Positions 36,279 to 44,427 of a DNA stretch of 64,000 nt are shown piece after piece. The DNA comes from Leptotrichia massiliensis (lineage in GTDB: Bacteria > Fusobacteriota > Fusobacteriia > Fusobacteriales > Leptotrichiaceae). The first letter of the stretch is position 1; each line of letters opens with the position of its first letter. The notes below the pieces were generated by a model, which made no database searches, was not told the origin of the DNA, and worked only from the letters and a program-made list of their open reading frames with translations. The stretch lies in assembly GCF_900104625.1 (NCBI RefSeq), contig NZ_FNVZ01000003.1, forward strand, positions 1 through 64,000. The letters run 5' to 3'. Both the position numbers and the translations under genes were made by a program.

Positions 36279-37409
36279 TTATTTCATTTCATACATAACT
36301 GATATATTTTGCACAAGTTTTAATGGTTTTGGAGTATAGTCAACTCTTGAGCTTCTGCTATCCTTTCGTAAAGATGTTGTCTCTGAATAAGCTGAGAGTT
36401 TAGCATTTGAATATTCTGCCATCGGTGCTGCTGCCGCTTCATACTTTACTTCCCAGGCCTGATCAATTCTGTCAATCATTTTTTGCTGAAATTCCACATC
36501 TTCACTCACGATAATCGGTGTTCCCAATTTCATCTTACTGGAACGCAAAATGCTTTCTGCCTTCTGTTTTGTCTGATTATAGGCATCTTTGTACATTTCT
36601 GACTCAATTCTGTCTTTGTCTGACAAGTCAAAGTTAATTGAGCCGTTTATATTTATTCCATTATCATCAGCAATTGAAATTATTGTATTAAGTTCCTTTA
36701 TATTTTTTGTCGTAAGCACGAATTCATCTATAACATAGTAAACATCTTTTTTTGTACCTTTATTTTCAGTATAATTTTCTTTTATTTGATAATCGCTCAA
36801 AATAATATCACTTTCAGGGATTCCAGCCGAAATCAGCTTTCTTCTTGAAGTATTAAGTTTGTTAAATACTTTATTTAAGACTTGATCAACCGTTGTTCCG
36901 TTTTCATTTATGTTAAATGCAAATGTATTTTCATCAAAATTTTTCTGAATGCTTTGCAAATTATCCCCGTCTTCCAAGTCAATCAATGCTGAAATTTTGT
37001 TAAAAGCTGTATTTTTTACTAGCATTGACATTTTCACATCATAAGAAGTTGGCTTTTTATCAGTCTTTTTGACAGTTTTATTTGGAACAGTTTTCACATC
37101 CAGAATATCTTCATCATCTTGATATTCGATTCCTTTCCTATTGTAAAACGCCTTTGTTTCCAAATTTTCAAGCGATATTTTCCTAGCTCTCAATTCACTT
37201 TTAAACTTCTCAATTTTTTTATTAACCTCATTAGTTGTCTGACTCAAGTTACTCCCCTTTTCCTCAATCTTAAAGTTAATCTTTGCCAAATCAGGCATAA
37301 CTTCCCTTTCTGCATTCCCAGTAACACTTATCTTTCTGACAATATTCTCATTCGCACTAAACGAAATTATGCTCATCAGTGAAAAAAGTGCAATTGCTAT
37401 CTTTTTCAT
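36279..37409 (-). CDS. SIMPL-domain exported protein (2)
   Basis: 376-residue paralogue with signal peptide MKKIAIALFSLMSIISFSAN. The SIMPL signature is VTGNAEREVMPDLAKINFKIE, and the domain closes with TPKPLKLVQNISVMYEMK. It is longer than copy 1 because of a charged insertion around residues 90-120. The start at 37409 is used because the ATG four codons upstream is itself part of the GGAGGG ribosome site. Confidence 0.85.
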   Translation of the reverse strand: MKKIAIALFSLMSIISFSANENIVRKISVTGNAEREVMPDLAKINFKIEEKGSNLSQTTNEVNKKIEKFKSELRARKISLENLETKAFYNRKGIEYQDDEDILDVKTVPNKTVKKTDKKPTSYDVKMSMLVKNTAFNKISALIDLEDGDNLQSIQKNFDENTFAFNINENGTTVDQVLNKVFNKLNTSRRKLISAGIPESDIILSDYQIKENYTENKGTKKDVYYVIDEFVLTTKNIKELNTIISIADDNGININGSINFDLSDKDRIESEMYKDAYNQTKQKAESILRSSKMKLGTPIIVSEDVEFQQKMIDRIDQAWEVKYEAAAAPMAEYSNAKLSAYSETTSLRKDSRSSRVDYTPKPLKLVQNISVMYEMK

Positions 37410-37548
37410 ATTTCCCTCCATAATTTTTATTTATTATTTTTTTAAATTCCATATCTTTTATATAAGTATAACACACGTATATTAAAAGTAAATGAGGGTT
37501 TTTATTTTTATTTCAAAATAAAATTAATCAAAAGAATCAAAAATTTTT

Positions 37549-37890
37549 TTGTTTTAATAAACCGACGGAGCTTTTATTTGTTCGACTACGACTGTTTGAC
37601 GACTGAAAGGAGGAGTTTCGGAGTTGGGCAAATAAAAGTCGTAGTCTAGCCATAGGTTATTGCGTAGCAATCTTGCCAAATATTTTGATTATCAGGATAA
37701 ACCTTTACTGCAAGATAAGGATTTACGGCAATGAGCAATCCTACGAAAATAAAAAGAAAAAACATAATAATATGAAAAAATTTTTATTAATTAAAATATA
37801 TAAAAAATAATTTAATTTAATAATTACGAATTAGCTATTAAACAACCCTATTATGAAAATCTTGTATGGATACTTAAAAATTCGATTTAC
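37549..37890 (+). repeat. multi-hairpin intergenic element, copy C (reference copy)
   Basis: Stem 1: AGCTTTTATTTG (37569-37580) pairs with CAAATAAAAGT (37629-37639) and continues inwards through TTCGACT with AGTTGGG. GTCGTAGTCTAGCC follows. Stem 2: ATTGC-GTA-GCAAT (37659-37671). A longer pairing TCTTGC/GCAAGA spans 37671-37715. Stem 3: AGGATT (37718-37723) with AATCCT (37737-37742) around GGCAATGA. The tail GAAAAAACATAATAATATG matches copy G closely, and the 3' end carries ATGGATACTTAA. Confidence 0.8.
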
Positions 37891-37902
37891 AAAGTTACCA
37901 AA

Positions 37903-38100
37903 TTAATTGTTATAGAATTTCATCTCTATTTTACCTGTCACCTTTTTAACATCATTTAATTCTTTGTTATCTTGTATTAGATTAAATTCCATATTTGTAT
38001 AAACTACGCTTTGTAATATGTCACATAAATCAATTTCTTCTAGGTAAGATCTCTTAAAAAATATAAAAGACGAATTACAATCTAAAAAAATAAATTTATA
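37903..38100 (-). pseudogene. possible gene remnant next to element C
   Basis: A 65-codon open frame on the minus strand that ends at TAA (37903-37905) and has no usable start at its left, being closed by TGA. The translated end, VTGKIEMKFYNN, looks protein-like. The same end (IEIKFYNK then stop) is found in the tail of element copy B near 15697-15723, there broken by upstream stops. It may be the 3' end of an ancestral gene that once accompanied the element. Coding today is doubtful. Confidence 0.3.
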
Positions 38101-38167
38101 TCATTTTTTCAATATTTATGATATTATATAGAGTAAAGAATTAACAATAAAAATAACGAGGTGAAAA

Positions 38168-39121
38168 ATGGCCACAAAATATAAATTTAATTATGGAAAA
38201 TTTTTTAGAACTATTATTGTACTGCTTTGTTTAGTGGCATTAATAAGATTTGGTAAGGATGTTTTTGAACGTCATTTTTTTAACACTAGACTTACAGTTA
38301 TTCCAGATGTTATGAACCTTGACAAGAAGGATGCTGTAAAATATTTGAAAAAAGCTGGGTTAAAAGTCAAAGTTATTAATTCCAAAACAGAAAAAGTACC
38401 ACTGGATACGGTTTATAATCAGGATCCACGTCCAGGCAAGGAAGTAAAGGTAAACAGAGTTATAAGAATCTGGGTAAATAATGGGGAAGATGTAAAAGTC
38501 CCTAATATTATTGGATTAGAACTGCTTGAAGCAAGATCTCGGTTAAAAGGGCAAAATATTCAAATAGAAACAATTGATTATTATCCATCTAACCAGAAAT
38601 ATAATACAATTTTAGGAGTTTATCCAAAACCAGGTACAAAACTCGAGATTAACCAAAAAATTTCAATACTGGTTTCTTCACAGCAAATGGTAGATCCGTC
38701 AGTTATGCCAAATATAACAGGACTTGACTTAAACGATGCGAGAGAATTGTTAAAACAAATTGGACTTGATATTGGAAATATTTCACGTACAAGTGACCCA
38801 ACATTGCCTGTAAATACGATTATTTCTACAAATCCTGCAGCTGGAACGAAGATTCAGAGAGGACAGAAGATATCAATTGTGTTAAATACTGGAGCCGCTC
38901 CTAAAAAACGTGAAAAATCAACAGAAGAAATTATTAATCAATCTCAGGAAGATATAGATAATCAAGAAATAGAAAGAATTATCGACAACACCATTAACCA
39001 AATGGATCGGCAAGGTACCGAGCAGCAAAACAATGGAAATTCGCAGTCTTCCCCACGTAATGGTTCAAGAGGCGGTGGAAATAATAATGATTCTGGTGGC
39101 GATGAAGATAGCAGCGAATAG
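38168..39121 (+). CDS. membrane-anchored PASTA-domain protein without kinase
   Basis: 317-residue protein with one membrane helix (13-27) and three extracytoplasmic PASTA domains: about 43-105 (IPDVMNLDKKDAVKYLKKAGL), 106-175 (VPNIIGLELLEARSRL) and 176-240 (MPNITGLDLNDARELL). A Gln/Asn/Gly/Ser-rich tail follows. PASTA domains bind muropeptides in PrkC/PknB-type kinases, but no kinase domain is present here. The gene is followed by rsgA and rpe, the order seen downstream of prkC in Firmicutes. GAGGTG precedes the ATG. Confidence 0.9.
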   Translation: MATKYKFNYGKFFRTIIVLLCLVALIRFGKDVFERHFFNTRLTVIPDVMNLDKKDAVKYLKKAGLKVKVINSKTEKVPLDTVYNQDPRPGKEVKVNRVIRIWVNNGEDVKVPNIIGLELLEARSRLKGQNIQIETIDYYPSNQKYNTILGVYPKPGTKLEINQKISILVSSQQMVDPSVMPNITGLDLNDARELLKQIGLDIGNISRTSDPTLPVNTIISTNPAAGTKIQRGQKISIVLNTGAAPKKREKSTEEIINQSQEDIDNQEIERIIDNTINQMDRQGTEQQNNGNSQSSPRNGSRGGGNNNDSGGDEDSSE

Positions 39122-39196
39122 TTAAAATGATTAAAAATTTAGAAAGGAGATGGGAGTTATTTTGAATGTTATTTTGAAATTTCTCCCAAATATTTT

Positions 39197-40090
39197 ATTA
39201 AAGGAAAAGTTATTAGAAAAATAAAAGGATTTTACTATGTTTTAGATGAAAATTCCAAAAATTTAAATGAAGAAAATATTTATGAATGCAAGTTACGTGG
39301 AACATTAAAAGTAAAAAATGATAAAATGAACTGTATTATCGGGGATATTGTAGAATTTGACGAAAAGGAAAAAGTTATTGAAAAAATTGAAAAAAGGGAA
39401 AACTTTTTATATCGTCCACTAATTGCAAACATTGATTTTATTGGTATTTTATTTGCAATAAAAAGTCCAAATTTTGATTTTACCAATTTTCAAAAAATGC
39501 TGTTAAACGCAAATTCTCAAAATATTCCAATTGTGCTAATATTATCAAAAATTGACTTGGTTTCAGAAGACGAGCTGAAAGAATTTTTTAATAAGTTTAG
39601 ACAAATTTTTAAAGAAACAATTTCTATTTTCCCAATTTCAACTGAAACGAATACTGGAATTAAGGAATTACAGCAATATATAAATAAAAAATCAGTTGTA
39701 ATTTCAGGACCATCGGGAGCTGGAAAATCCACGCTTATAAACACTCTAATTGGTAAAGAAGTACTAGTTACAAATGATATCAGCCAGAAAACAAAAAAAG
39801 GGCGACATACAACAATAGAAAGCCGATTTTTTATGTCAGCACCACATTCGTACATAATAGACACTCCAGGATTTTCGACATTGGACTTTCCAAAACTGGA
39901 AGAAAAAAAGGAACTGGAAAAGTTATTTCCAGAATTTTTAGAATTTATTCCTAACTGCAAATTTCGAGACTGTATTCACGTAAACGAGCCAAACTGTGCA
40001 ATAAAGGAAAATGTGGAAAATGATAATATTTCGCAAGAACGATATGATTTTTATCTATATTCATTACAAAATATAAAATTTAATAAATAA
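39197..40090 (+). CDS. rsgA: ribosome small-subunit-dependent GTPase RsgA
   Basis: Circularly permuted GTPase that checks 30S maturation. G1 is SGPSGAGKST, G3 is DTPGFS, and the zinc-binding end is CKFRDCIHVNEPNC. The OB-fold N-terminus (KGKVIRKIKGFYYVLDEN, about residues 2-19) is clearly coded, but no ATG, GTG or TTG lies in frame before it. The frame is open back to 39143 and the first in-frame ATG is at 39326, which would remove the OB fold. An ATT at 39197 sits where the family begins. A ribosome site (AAAGGAG, 39143-39149) precedes an ATG in another frame. Either a non-standard start or a frameshift in the leader is likely. Confidence 0.88.
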   Translation: MKGKVIRKIKGFYYVLDENSKNLNEENIYECKLRGTLKVKNDKMNCIIGDIVEFDEKEKVIEKIEKRENFLYRPLIANIDFIGILFAIKSPNFDFTNFQKMLLNANSQNIPIVLILSKIDLVSEDELKEFFNKFRQIFKETISIFPISTETNTGIKELQQYINKKSVVISGPSGAGKSTLINTLIGKEVLVTNDISQKTKKGRHTTIESRFFMSAPHSYIIDTPGFSTLDFPKLEEKKELEKLFPEFLEFIPNCKFRDCIHVNEPNCAIKENVENDNISQERYDFYLYSLQNIKFNK

Positions 40091-40123
40091 TTTAAAAATA
40101 AAAAAAGGAAAGAGTTGATTTTT

Positions 40124-40762
40124 ATGATTAAAGAAAAAAGGACAATAATTGCACCTTCACTGCTTGCTGCAGATTTTAGCAAATTAAAAGAAGAAATTAC
40201 GGAAGTGGAAAAACTAGGAGCAGAATATCTGCATTTGGATGTTATGGATGGAAATTTTGTACCAAATATCAGCTTTGGAGCTCCTGTTATTTCATCTTTA
40301 CGAAAACATAGCAATCTTGTATTTGACATTCACCTTATGGTAAACGAACCAGATTACTTAATAGAAGATTTTGCACAATTCTCAGACATAATCACAGTCC
40401 ATGCTGAAGCTACAAAGCACTTAAACAGAACAATCCAGCTAATAAAATCTTTTGGAAAAAAAGTAGGAATTGCATTAAATCCTTCTACTCCACTGGATGT
40501 TATAAAATATGATCTGGATAATATTGATATGATGTTAATTATGACAGTAAATCCAGGATTTGGCGGGCAGAAGTTCATTCCTAAAATGCTTCAAAAAATA
40601 AAAGATTTGCGAAAAATTAACCAAAATATTGATATTGAAGTGGATGGAGGAATCAACGCTGAAACTGGAAAATTAGTAAAAGAAGCTGGAGCAAATGTGT
40701 TAGTTGCAGGTTCATATATTTTTAGCGGAAATTATAAAGAAAAAATTGAATCTTTAAAATAA
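40124..40762 (+). CDS. rpe: ribulose-phosphate 3-epimerase
   Basis: Pentose-phosphate enzyme that interconverts ribulose-5-P and xylulose-5-P. The 212-residue TIM barrel has APSLLAADFSKL at the N-terminus, HLDVMDGNFVPNISFG with metal ligands, DIHLMV, MTVNPGFGGQKF and VDGGI. The ATG at 40124 is preferred. A TTG three codons upstream is closer to GGAAAGAG and cannot be excluded. It follows rsgA by 33 bases. Confidence 0.95.
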   Translation: MIKEKRTIIAPSLLAADFSKLKEEITEVEKLGAEYLHLDVMDGNFVPNISFGAPVISSLRKHSNLVFDIHLMVNEPDYLIEDFAQFSDIITVHAEATKHLNRTIQLIKSFGKKVGIALNPSTPLDVIKYDLDNIDMMLIMTVNPGFGGQKFIPKMLQKIKDLRKINQNIDIEVDGGINAETGKLVKEAGANVLVAGSYIFSGNYKEKIESLK

Positions 40763-40826
40763 TAATTTTAAAAAATAAATAAAGTTATGAAAAAGTCAGA
40801 AATAAAGTAAGAAAGGAACAATTAAA

Positions 40827-41489
40827 ATGTATGAAAAAATAGAAAATCTATTAGACAAATTCTATAAAACATATTATAAAATTGAAGAAATAAATTTAAA
40901 TCAGGTAATTAAATGCTTGACTACATCTGAACTTCATATTATTGAAGCGATTGGGGAAAATGAAATTACAATGAATGAACTGTCTGACAAACTAGGCATT
41001 ACAATGGGAACAGCCTCAGTCGCCGTAAACAAGCTGACTGACAAACAATTTCTGGAACGTTCCCGGTCGGATATTGACAGGCGTAAAGTTTTTGTAAGAC
41101 TTACTTCAAAAGGAAAAGTTGCGTTAAACTATCATGGAGATTTTCACTCAAATATTCTTGAAAAAATTACAGATGATATTCCATCAAAGAAATTAGAAAC
41201 ATTTATCGAGGTTTTTGAAACAATTGTAAAAAATCTTGATAAAGTCAAAAAAGATATTCAGCCTGAATCAATACTAAATTTTGAAAAAGACGATTTGGTT
41301 CAAGTTTCTTCAATAAAAGGAAGTGTTGCAATCAGAAAATATTTAAATGAAAAAGGTGTTATGATAAAATCGCTAATAAAAATTATAAATATTGATAAAT
41401 ATTTGATAACTTTGCTCGTAGATGGGGATGAGAAGATACTAAATATTGAAGATGCAGAAAATATTATGGTTAGAAAAAATGCTCTTTAA
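40827..41489 (+). CDS. MarR-type regulator with FeoA-like C-terminal domain
   Basis: 220-residue DNA-binding protein. Residues 30-110 are a MarR winged helix (TMNELSDKLGITMGTASVAVNKL, then the wing RSDIDRRKVFVRLTSKG). Residues about 150-220 look like a FeoA/SH3-like domain (VQVSSIKGSVAIRKYLNEKGV), as found at the end of DtxR-type metalloregulators. The combination suggests regulation through a metal or protein partner; this is inference. AAAGGAAC precedes the start. It lies 65 bases after rpe. Confidence 0.85.
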   Translation: MYEKIENLLDKFYKTYYKIEEINLNQVIKCLTTSELHIIEAIGENEITMNELSDKLGITMGTASVAVNKLTDKQFLERSRSDIDRRKVFVRLTSKGKVALNYHGDFHSNILEKITDDIPSKKLETFIEVFETIVKNLDKVKKDIQPESILNFEKDDLVQVSSIKGSVAIRKYLNEKGVMIKSLIKIINIDKYLITLLVDGDEKILNIEDAENIMVRKNAL

Positions 41490-41591
41490 GAAAGTCCACT
41501 ATTACAAAATCATTGAATAAGATAATAATAAAACAACATAAGAACAATGACAATTAAATACAGTAACTGTGATAAATTTTTTGATTTTTTA

Positions 41592-41620
41592 TTGACAATT
41601 TTATAAAAATAGAGTAGAAT
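41592..41620 (+). promoter_or_regulatory. strong promoter of the abiF-type RNA
   Basis: Perfect TTGACA (41592-41597), exactly 17 bases, then TAGAAT (41615-41620). The predicted transcription start is at about 41626-41628, 7-9 bases before the first stem of the RNA. It is among the best promoters in the window, comparable to those of the 16S gene and tRNA array. Confidence 0.85.
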
Positions 41621-41626
41621 TAATTA

Positions 41627-41689
41627 TATCAAACCCCCTGCAGTATTTTAAATAATACAAGGTTGCATACCTACGCAGGGCTTTTTTTT
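41627..41689 (+). ncRNA. abiF-type structured RNA (putative antitoxin)
   Basis: About 62-base RNA that folds as a three-way junction. P1 pairs CCCTGC (41636-41641) with GCAGGG (41675-41680). P2 is GTATT-TTAAAT-AATAC (41643-41658). P3 is AGGT-TGCAT-ACCT (41660-41672). Eight T follow at 41682-41689, so P1 doubles as the stem of a terminator. It lies immediately before an Abi_2/AbiF gene. A structured RNA motif named abiF has been described beside such genes; the match here is by position and shape and was not scored against the model. Confidence 0.75.
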
Positions 41690-41705
41690 AGGAGAATTTA
41701 AGAAA

Positions 41706-42611
41706 ATGATGGCAAGAGATGAATTTCTGACTTTTAGAGAACAAGTAAAACTCTTTAAAGATAGAGGAATGATTATTACTGATGAAGAAAAAGCTGAAAA
41801 AATATTGCAATTTATAAATTACTATAAACTAAAAGAATGCTCGTTACCTTATTTTAAAGATGGACAATACACACAAGACATTACTTTTGATGAAATATTA
41901 ACTAGATTTTATGAAAATAAAAATTTAAGAATCAATTTATTAAGATTAACCGAAAAAGTCGAAATTTCATTAAAAACTAAATTTTCTTATTTAATAGGTG
42001 AAAAATTTGGAGCTTATGGATACCTAGATTTCTATAAGTGGGTCGATAAAACAGAATATTGTAGACATTTCCGAGCATTTAAAGAAAAAGATTTTAAAAA
42101 AAGAATAGATAGAAGTTTAGGAAATAGTAAAAATGAATTACTTAAAACATACAAACAAAGTCACAATAAAATACCAATATGGCTAGTAACAGATATTTTG
42201 ACATTTGGGGAAATACTAGATTTATATAAATTACTATATAAAAAATATCAGAATAAAATAGCTAAAGAGCATAATTTATCTGGAATTATATATTTATCTT
42301 GGTTGGAAAATATCAATTTAATTAGAAACTTGTCAGCTCATAATTCAAATATTGTAGATATAAAATTTTCCACAAAGCCCAAAATATTAGATGAATTTAA
42401 AAACAAATTATATTTTGTTAATGGTAAAATATCCGATAGGATAGCAGTATCAATTTTAATATTAGAATATTTAGCTTTTGTAATTAATTTAAAATACCCA
42501 GATGGGGCTATTAGAAAAAGTTTAAAAAAATTATGCCGTAACAAAACAGATGAAGAAGCTCAAAAATTAGGTTTTAAAGATTTTGAAATAATTAAAAATT
42601 TAAAGATATAA
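41706..42611 (+). CDS. Abi_2/AbiF-family HEPN protein (putative RNase toxin)
   Basis: 301-residue protein of the AbiD/AbiF (Abi_2) family, known from abortive-infection phage defence. The N-terminus ([18 protein letters not shown] with [14 protein letters not shown]) is the family opening. The HEPN catalytic motif R-x4-H is RNLSAH at residues 207-212. No signal peptide or membrane helix is seen. AGGAG (41690-41694) lies 11 bases before the ATG, just after the U-run of the RNA; a second ATG follows directly. A terminator closes the unit. The pairing suggests a toxin neutralised by its RNA, as inference. AbiF proteins have been proposed as relatives of Cas13. Confidence 0.9.
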   Translation: MMARDEFLTFREQVKLFKDRGMIITDEEKAEKILQFINYYKLKECSLPYFKDGQYTQDITFDEILTRFYENKNLRINLLRLTEKVEISLKTKFSYLIGEKFGAYGYLDFYKWVDKTEYCRHFRAFKEKDFKKRIDRSLGNSKNELLKTYKQSHNKIPIWLVTDILTFGEILDLYKLLYKKYQNKIAKEHNLSGIIYLSWLENINLIRNLSAHNSNIVDIKFSTKPKILDEFKNKLYFVNGKISDRIAVSILILEYLAFVINLKYPDGAIRKSLKKLCRNKTDEEAQKLGFKDFEIIKNLKI

Positions 42612-42642
42612 TCACAGTTATTAATCTAATTGTGATTTTTTT
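42611..42642 (+). terminator. terminator after the Abi_2 gene
   Basis: ATCACA (42611-42616) pairs with TGTGAT (42631-42636), with an inner TTA/TAA, and seven T follow. The hairpin overlaps the stop codon and isolates the module from the NFACT gene downstream. Confidence 0.8.
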
Positions 42643-42672
42643 GATAAAAATAAAATATATCAAGGAGGGAAT

Positions 42673-44304
42673 ATGCTTTATTTAGATGGAATTGGAATTT
42701 CATTTTTAATAAAAGAGATAAAAGAAAAAATATTACGATATAAATTGACAAAAATTTTTCAATATGATAGAGTTTCATTTTCACTTTTTTTTGGAAAGAA
42801 TAACTTGATTTTTCAAGTAAAGGACAATTCAACAATTTTTTACTTAAAAGACGAAAAAGATCCAAATACTGATTTTCAATCAAAATTTTTGTTATCACTA
42901 AAAAAATATTTACAAAATTCAATTTTAATAAATATTCGTCAGGAAGGTTTTGATAGAATTGTATATTTTGACTTTGAGAAGTTAAATCAGTTTGGAGATG
43001 TGGAAAAATACACATTAATTATTGAAATTATGGGAAAAGCGAGCAATATTTTCTTAACTAGCAAAGATAAAATTCTCTCTGCGCTTTATTTTACTTCAAT
43101 TGATGTTGGAAACCGTGTTATTATGACAGGTGCAAGATATACTTTGCCATTTGAGGAAAAAAAGATTTCGCCACTTTATCTGGAAGACGAAAATTTTCCA
43201 TTTGAAACTGAAACTTTTATGGAAAAAATCGAAGGTGTCGGACGTGCCTTTGCACTGGAATGTTCTCAGGATTATCACACTTTTAAAAAATATTTATCCA
43301 GTTATAAGCCAGTAATGTACGAAATTTTAAATCGTGGAAAAATCCAGAAAGTGCTAACTTACAACGAATTTTCTGAATTTAATCAAAAGGAAAATGCAAC
43401 TTTAGAAAATGAAAGAAAATATTTTGAAACTTTAAATGAAGGTTTAAATGCTTATTTTAAAACAACTATTACTTCCAACGTTATTAGTGAAAAAAAGAAA
43501 AATCTACTAAAATACGTTGATTCACAAATAAAAAAATTCAAAAAAATTAAGAAAAATATAAAAGTTGACTTGAAAAAAAATGAAAATTTTGAAAAATATA
43601 AAAATATTGGAGATATTTTGGCAGCGAATATGCATCAGATAAAATATGGAATGAAAAAGATTACAGTTTTTGATTTTTATAATAATGAGGAAATTACGAT
43701 AAATCTGGATCCACTTTTATCTCCAAATGATAATTTAAACTTTTATTACAATAAGTATAATAAAGGAAAACGTACAATTTCAGCCTTAGATTCCAGATTT
43801 TTAGACATTCAGAATGAAATAAGATATTTTGAGGAAATAAAAATGTTTATCGAAAAAGAAACTGATTTTATTGGAATCGAGGAAATTGAAAACGAACTGA
43901 ATTTAACAAATAATGGACATAAATCAAAAAATAAAATTAAATTGAATAAACCAAAAAAACGTGATTTATTGTCGTTTGACTACAAAGGCTTTCAAATCTT
44001 CGTTGGAAGAAACAACAAGGAAAATGAAGAAATATCCTTTTCAAAAGGACAGCCTAACGACATTTGGATGCACATAAAAGACATTCCTGGAAGCCATGTC
44101 CTTATTTTACGAAATAATAAGGAAGTTCCAGAAGATGTTCTCCTGCACGCTGCAAACCTTGCCTGTGAATATTCTAAAGCAAAAAAAGGGGACAAAGTTA
44201 CAGTCGACTACTGCGAACGAAAATTTCTAAAAAAAATAAAAAATAGTAAACCAGGAAACGTGATTTATACAAACTTCCACTCTTTATTAATTGATGTTCA
44301 ATAA
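42673..44304 (+). CDS. NFACT-family protein (RqcH/FbpA-like)
   Basis: 543-residue homologue of Rqc2/RqcH, which adds C-terminal tails to nascent chains stalled on 50S subunits. It was originally called fibronectin-binding protein. NFACT-N covers about 1-200 with MLYLDGIGISFLIKEIKEKI, a HhH-like region follows, then coiled-coil segments about 285-420, and NFACT-R with DIWMHIKDIPGSHVLIL at about 455-475. AAGGAGGGAAT precedes the ATG. It is rather short at the C-terminus, so the membrane-like NFACT-C of archaeal proteins is absent, as in other bacteria. Confidence 0.9.
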   Translation: MLYLDGIGISFLIKEIKEKILRYKLTKIFQYDRVSFSLFFGKNNLIFQVKDNSTIFYLKDEKDPNTDFQSKFLLSLKKYLQNSILINIRQEGFDRIVYFDFEKLNQFGDVEKYTLIIEIMGKASNIFLTSKDKILSALYFTSIDVGNRVIMTGARYTLPFEEKKISPLYLEDENFPFETETFMEKIEGVGRAFALECSQDYHTFKKYLSSYKPVMYEILNRGKIQKVLTYNEFSEFNQKENATLENERKYFETLNEGLNAYFKTTITSNVISEKKKNLLKYVDSQIKKFKKIKKNIKVDLKKNENFEKYKNIGDILAANMHQIKYGMKKITVFDFYNNEEITINLDPLLSPNDNLNFYYNKYNKGKRTISALDSRFLDIQNEIRYFEEIKMFIEKETDFIGIEEIENELNLTNNGHKSKNKIKLNKPKKRDLLSFDYKGFQIFVGRNNKENEEISFSKGQPNDIWMHIKDIPGSHVLILRNNKEVPEDVLLHAANLACEYSKAKKGDKVTVDYCERKFLKKIKNSKPGNVIYTNFHSLLIDVQ

Positions 44305-44365
44305 TTTTTTTCTAAACAAACTATATTGTTTGACTGACTAACAGAAAAAATGTTTTTCAGACTTA

Positions 44366-44394
44366 TTGACAAATACCAAAAACTGTTGTAAAAT
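44366..44394 (+). promoter_or_regulatory. promoter of HPr gene
   Basis: TTGACA (44366-44371), 17 bases, TAAAAT (44389-44394). The leader is about 26 bases, with AAGGAGGAT before the ATG. Confidence 0.8.
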
Positions 44395-44427
44395 TAAGGT
44401 AGAGATATAATTAAGGAGGATAAATAA

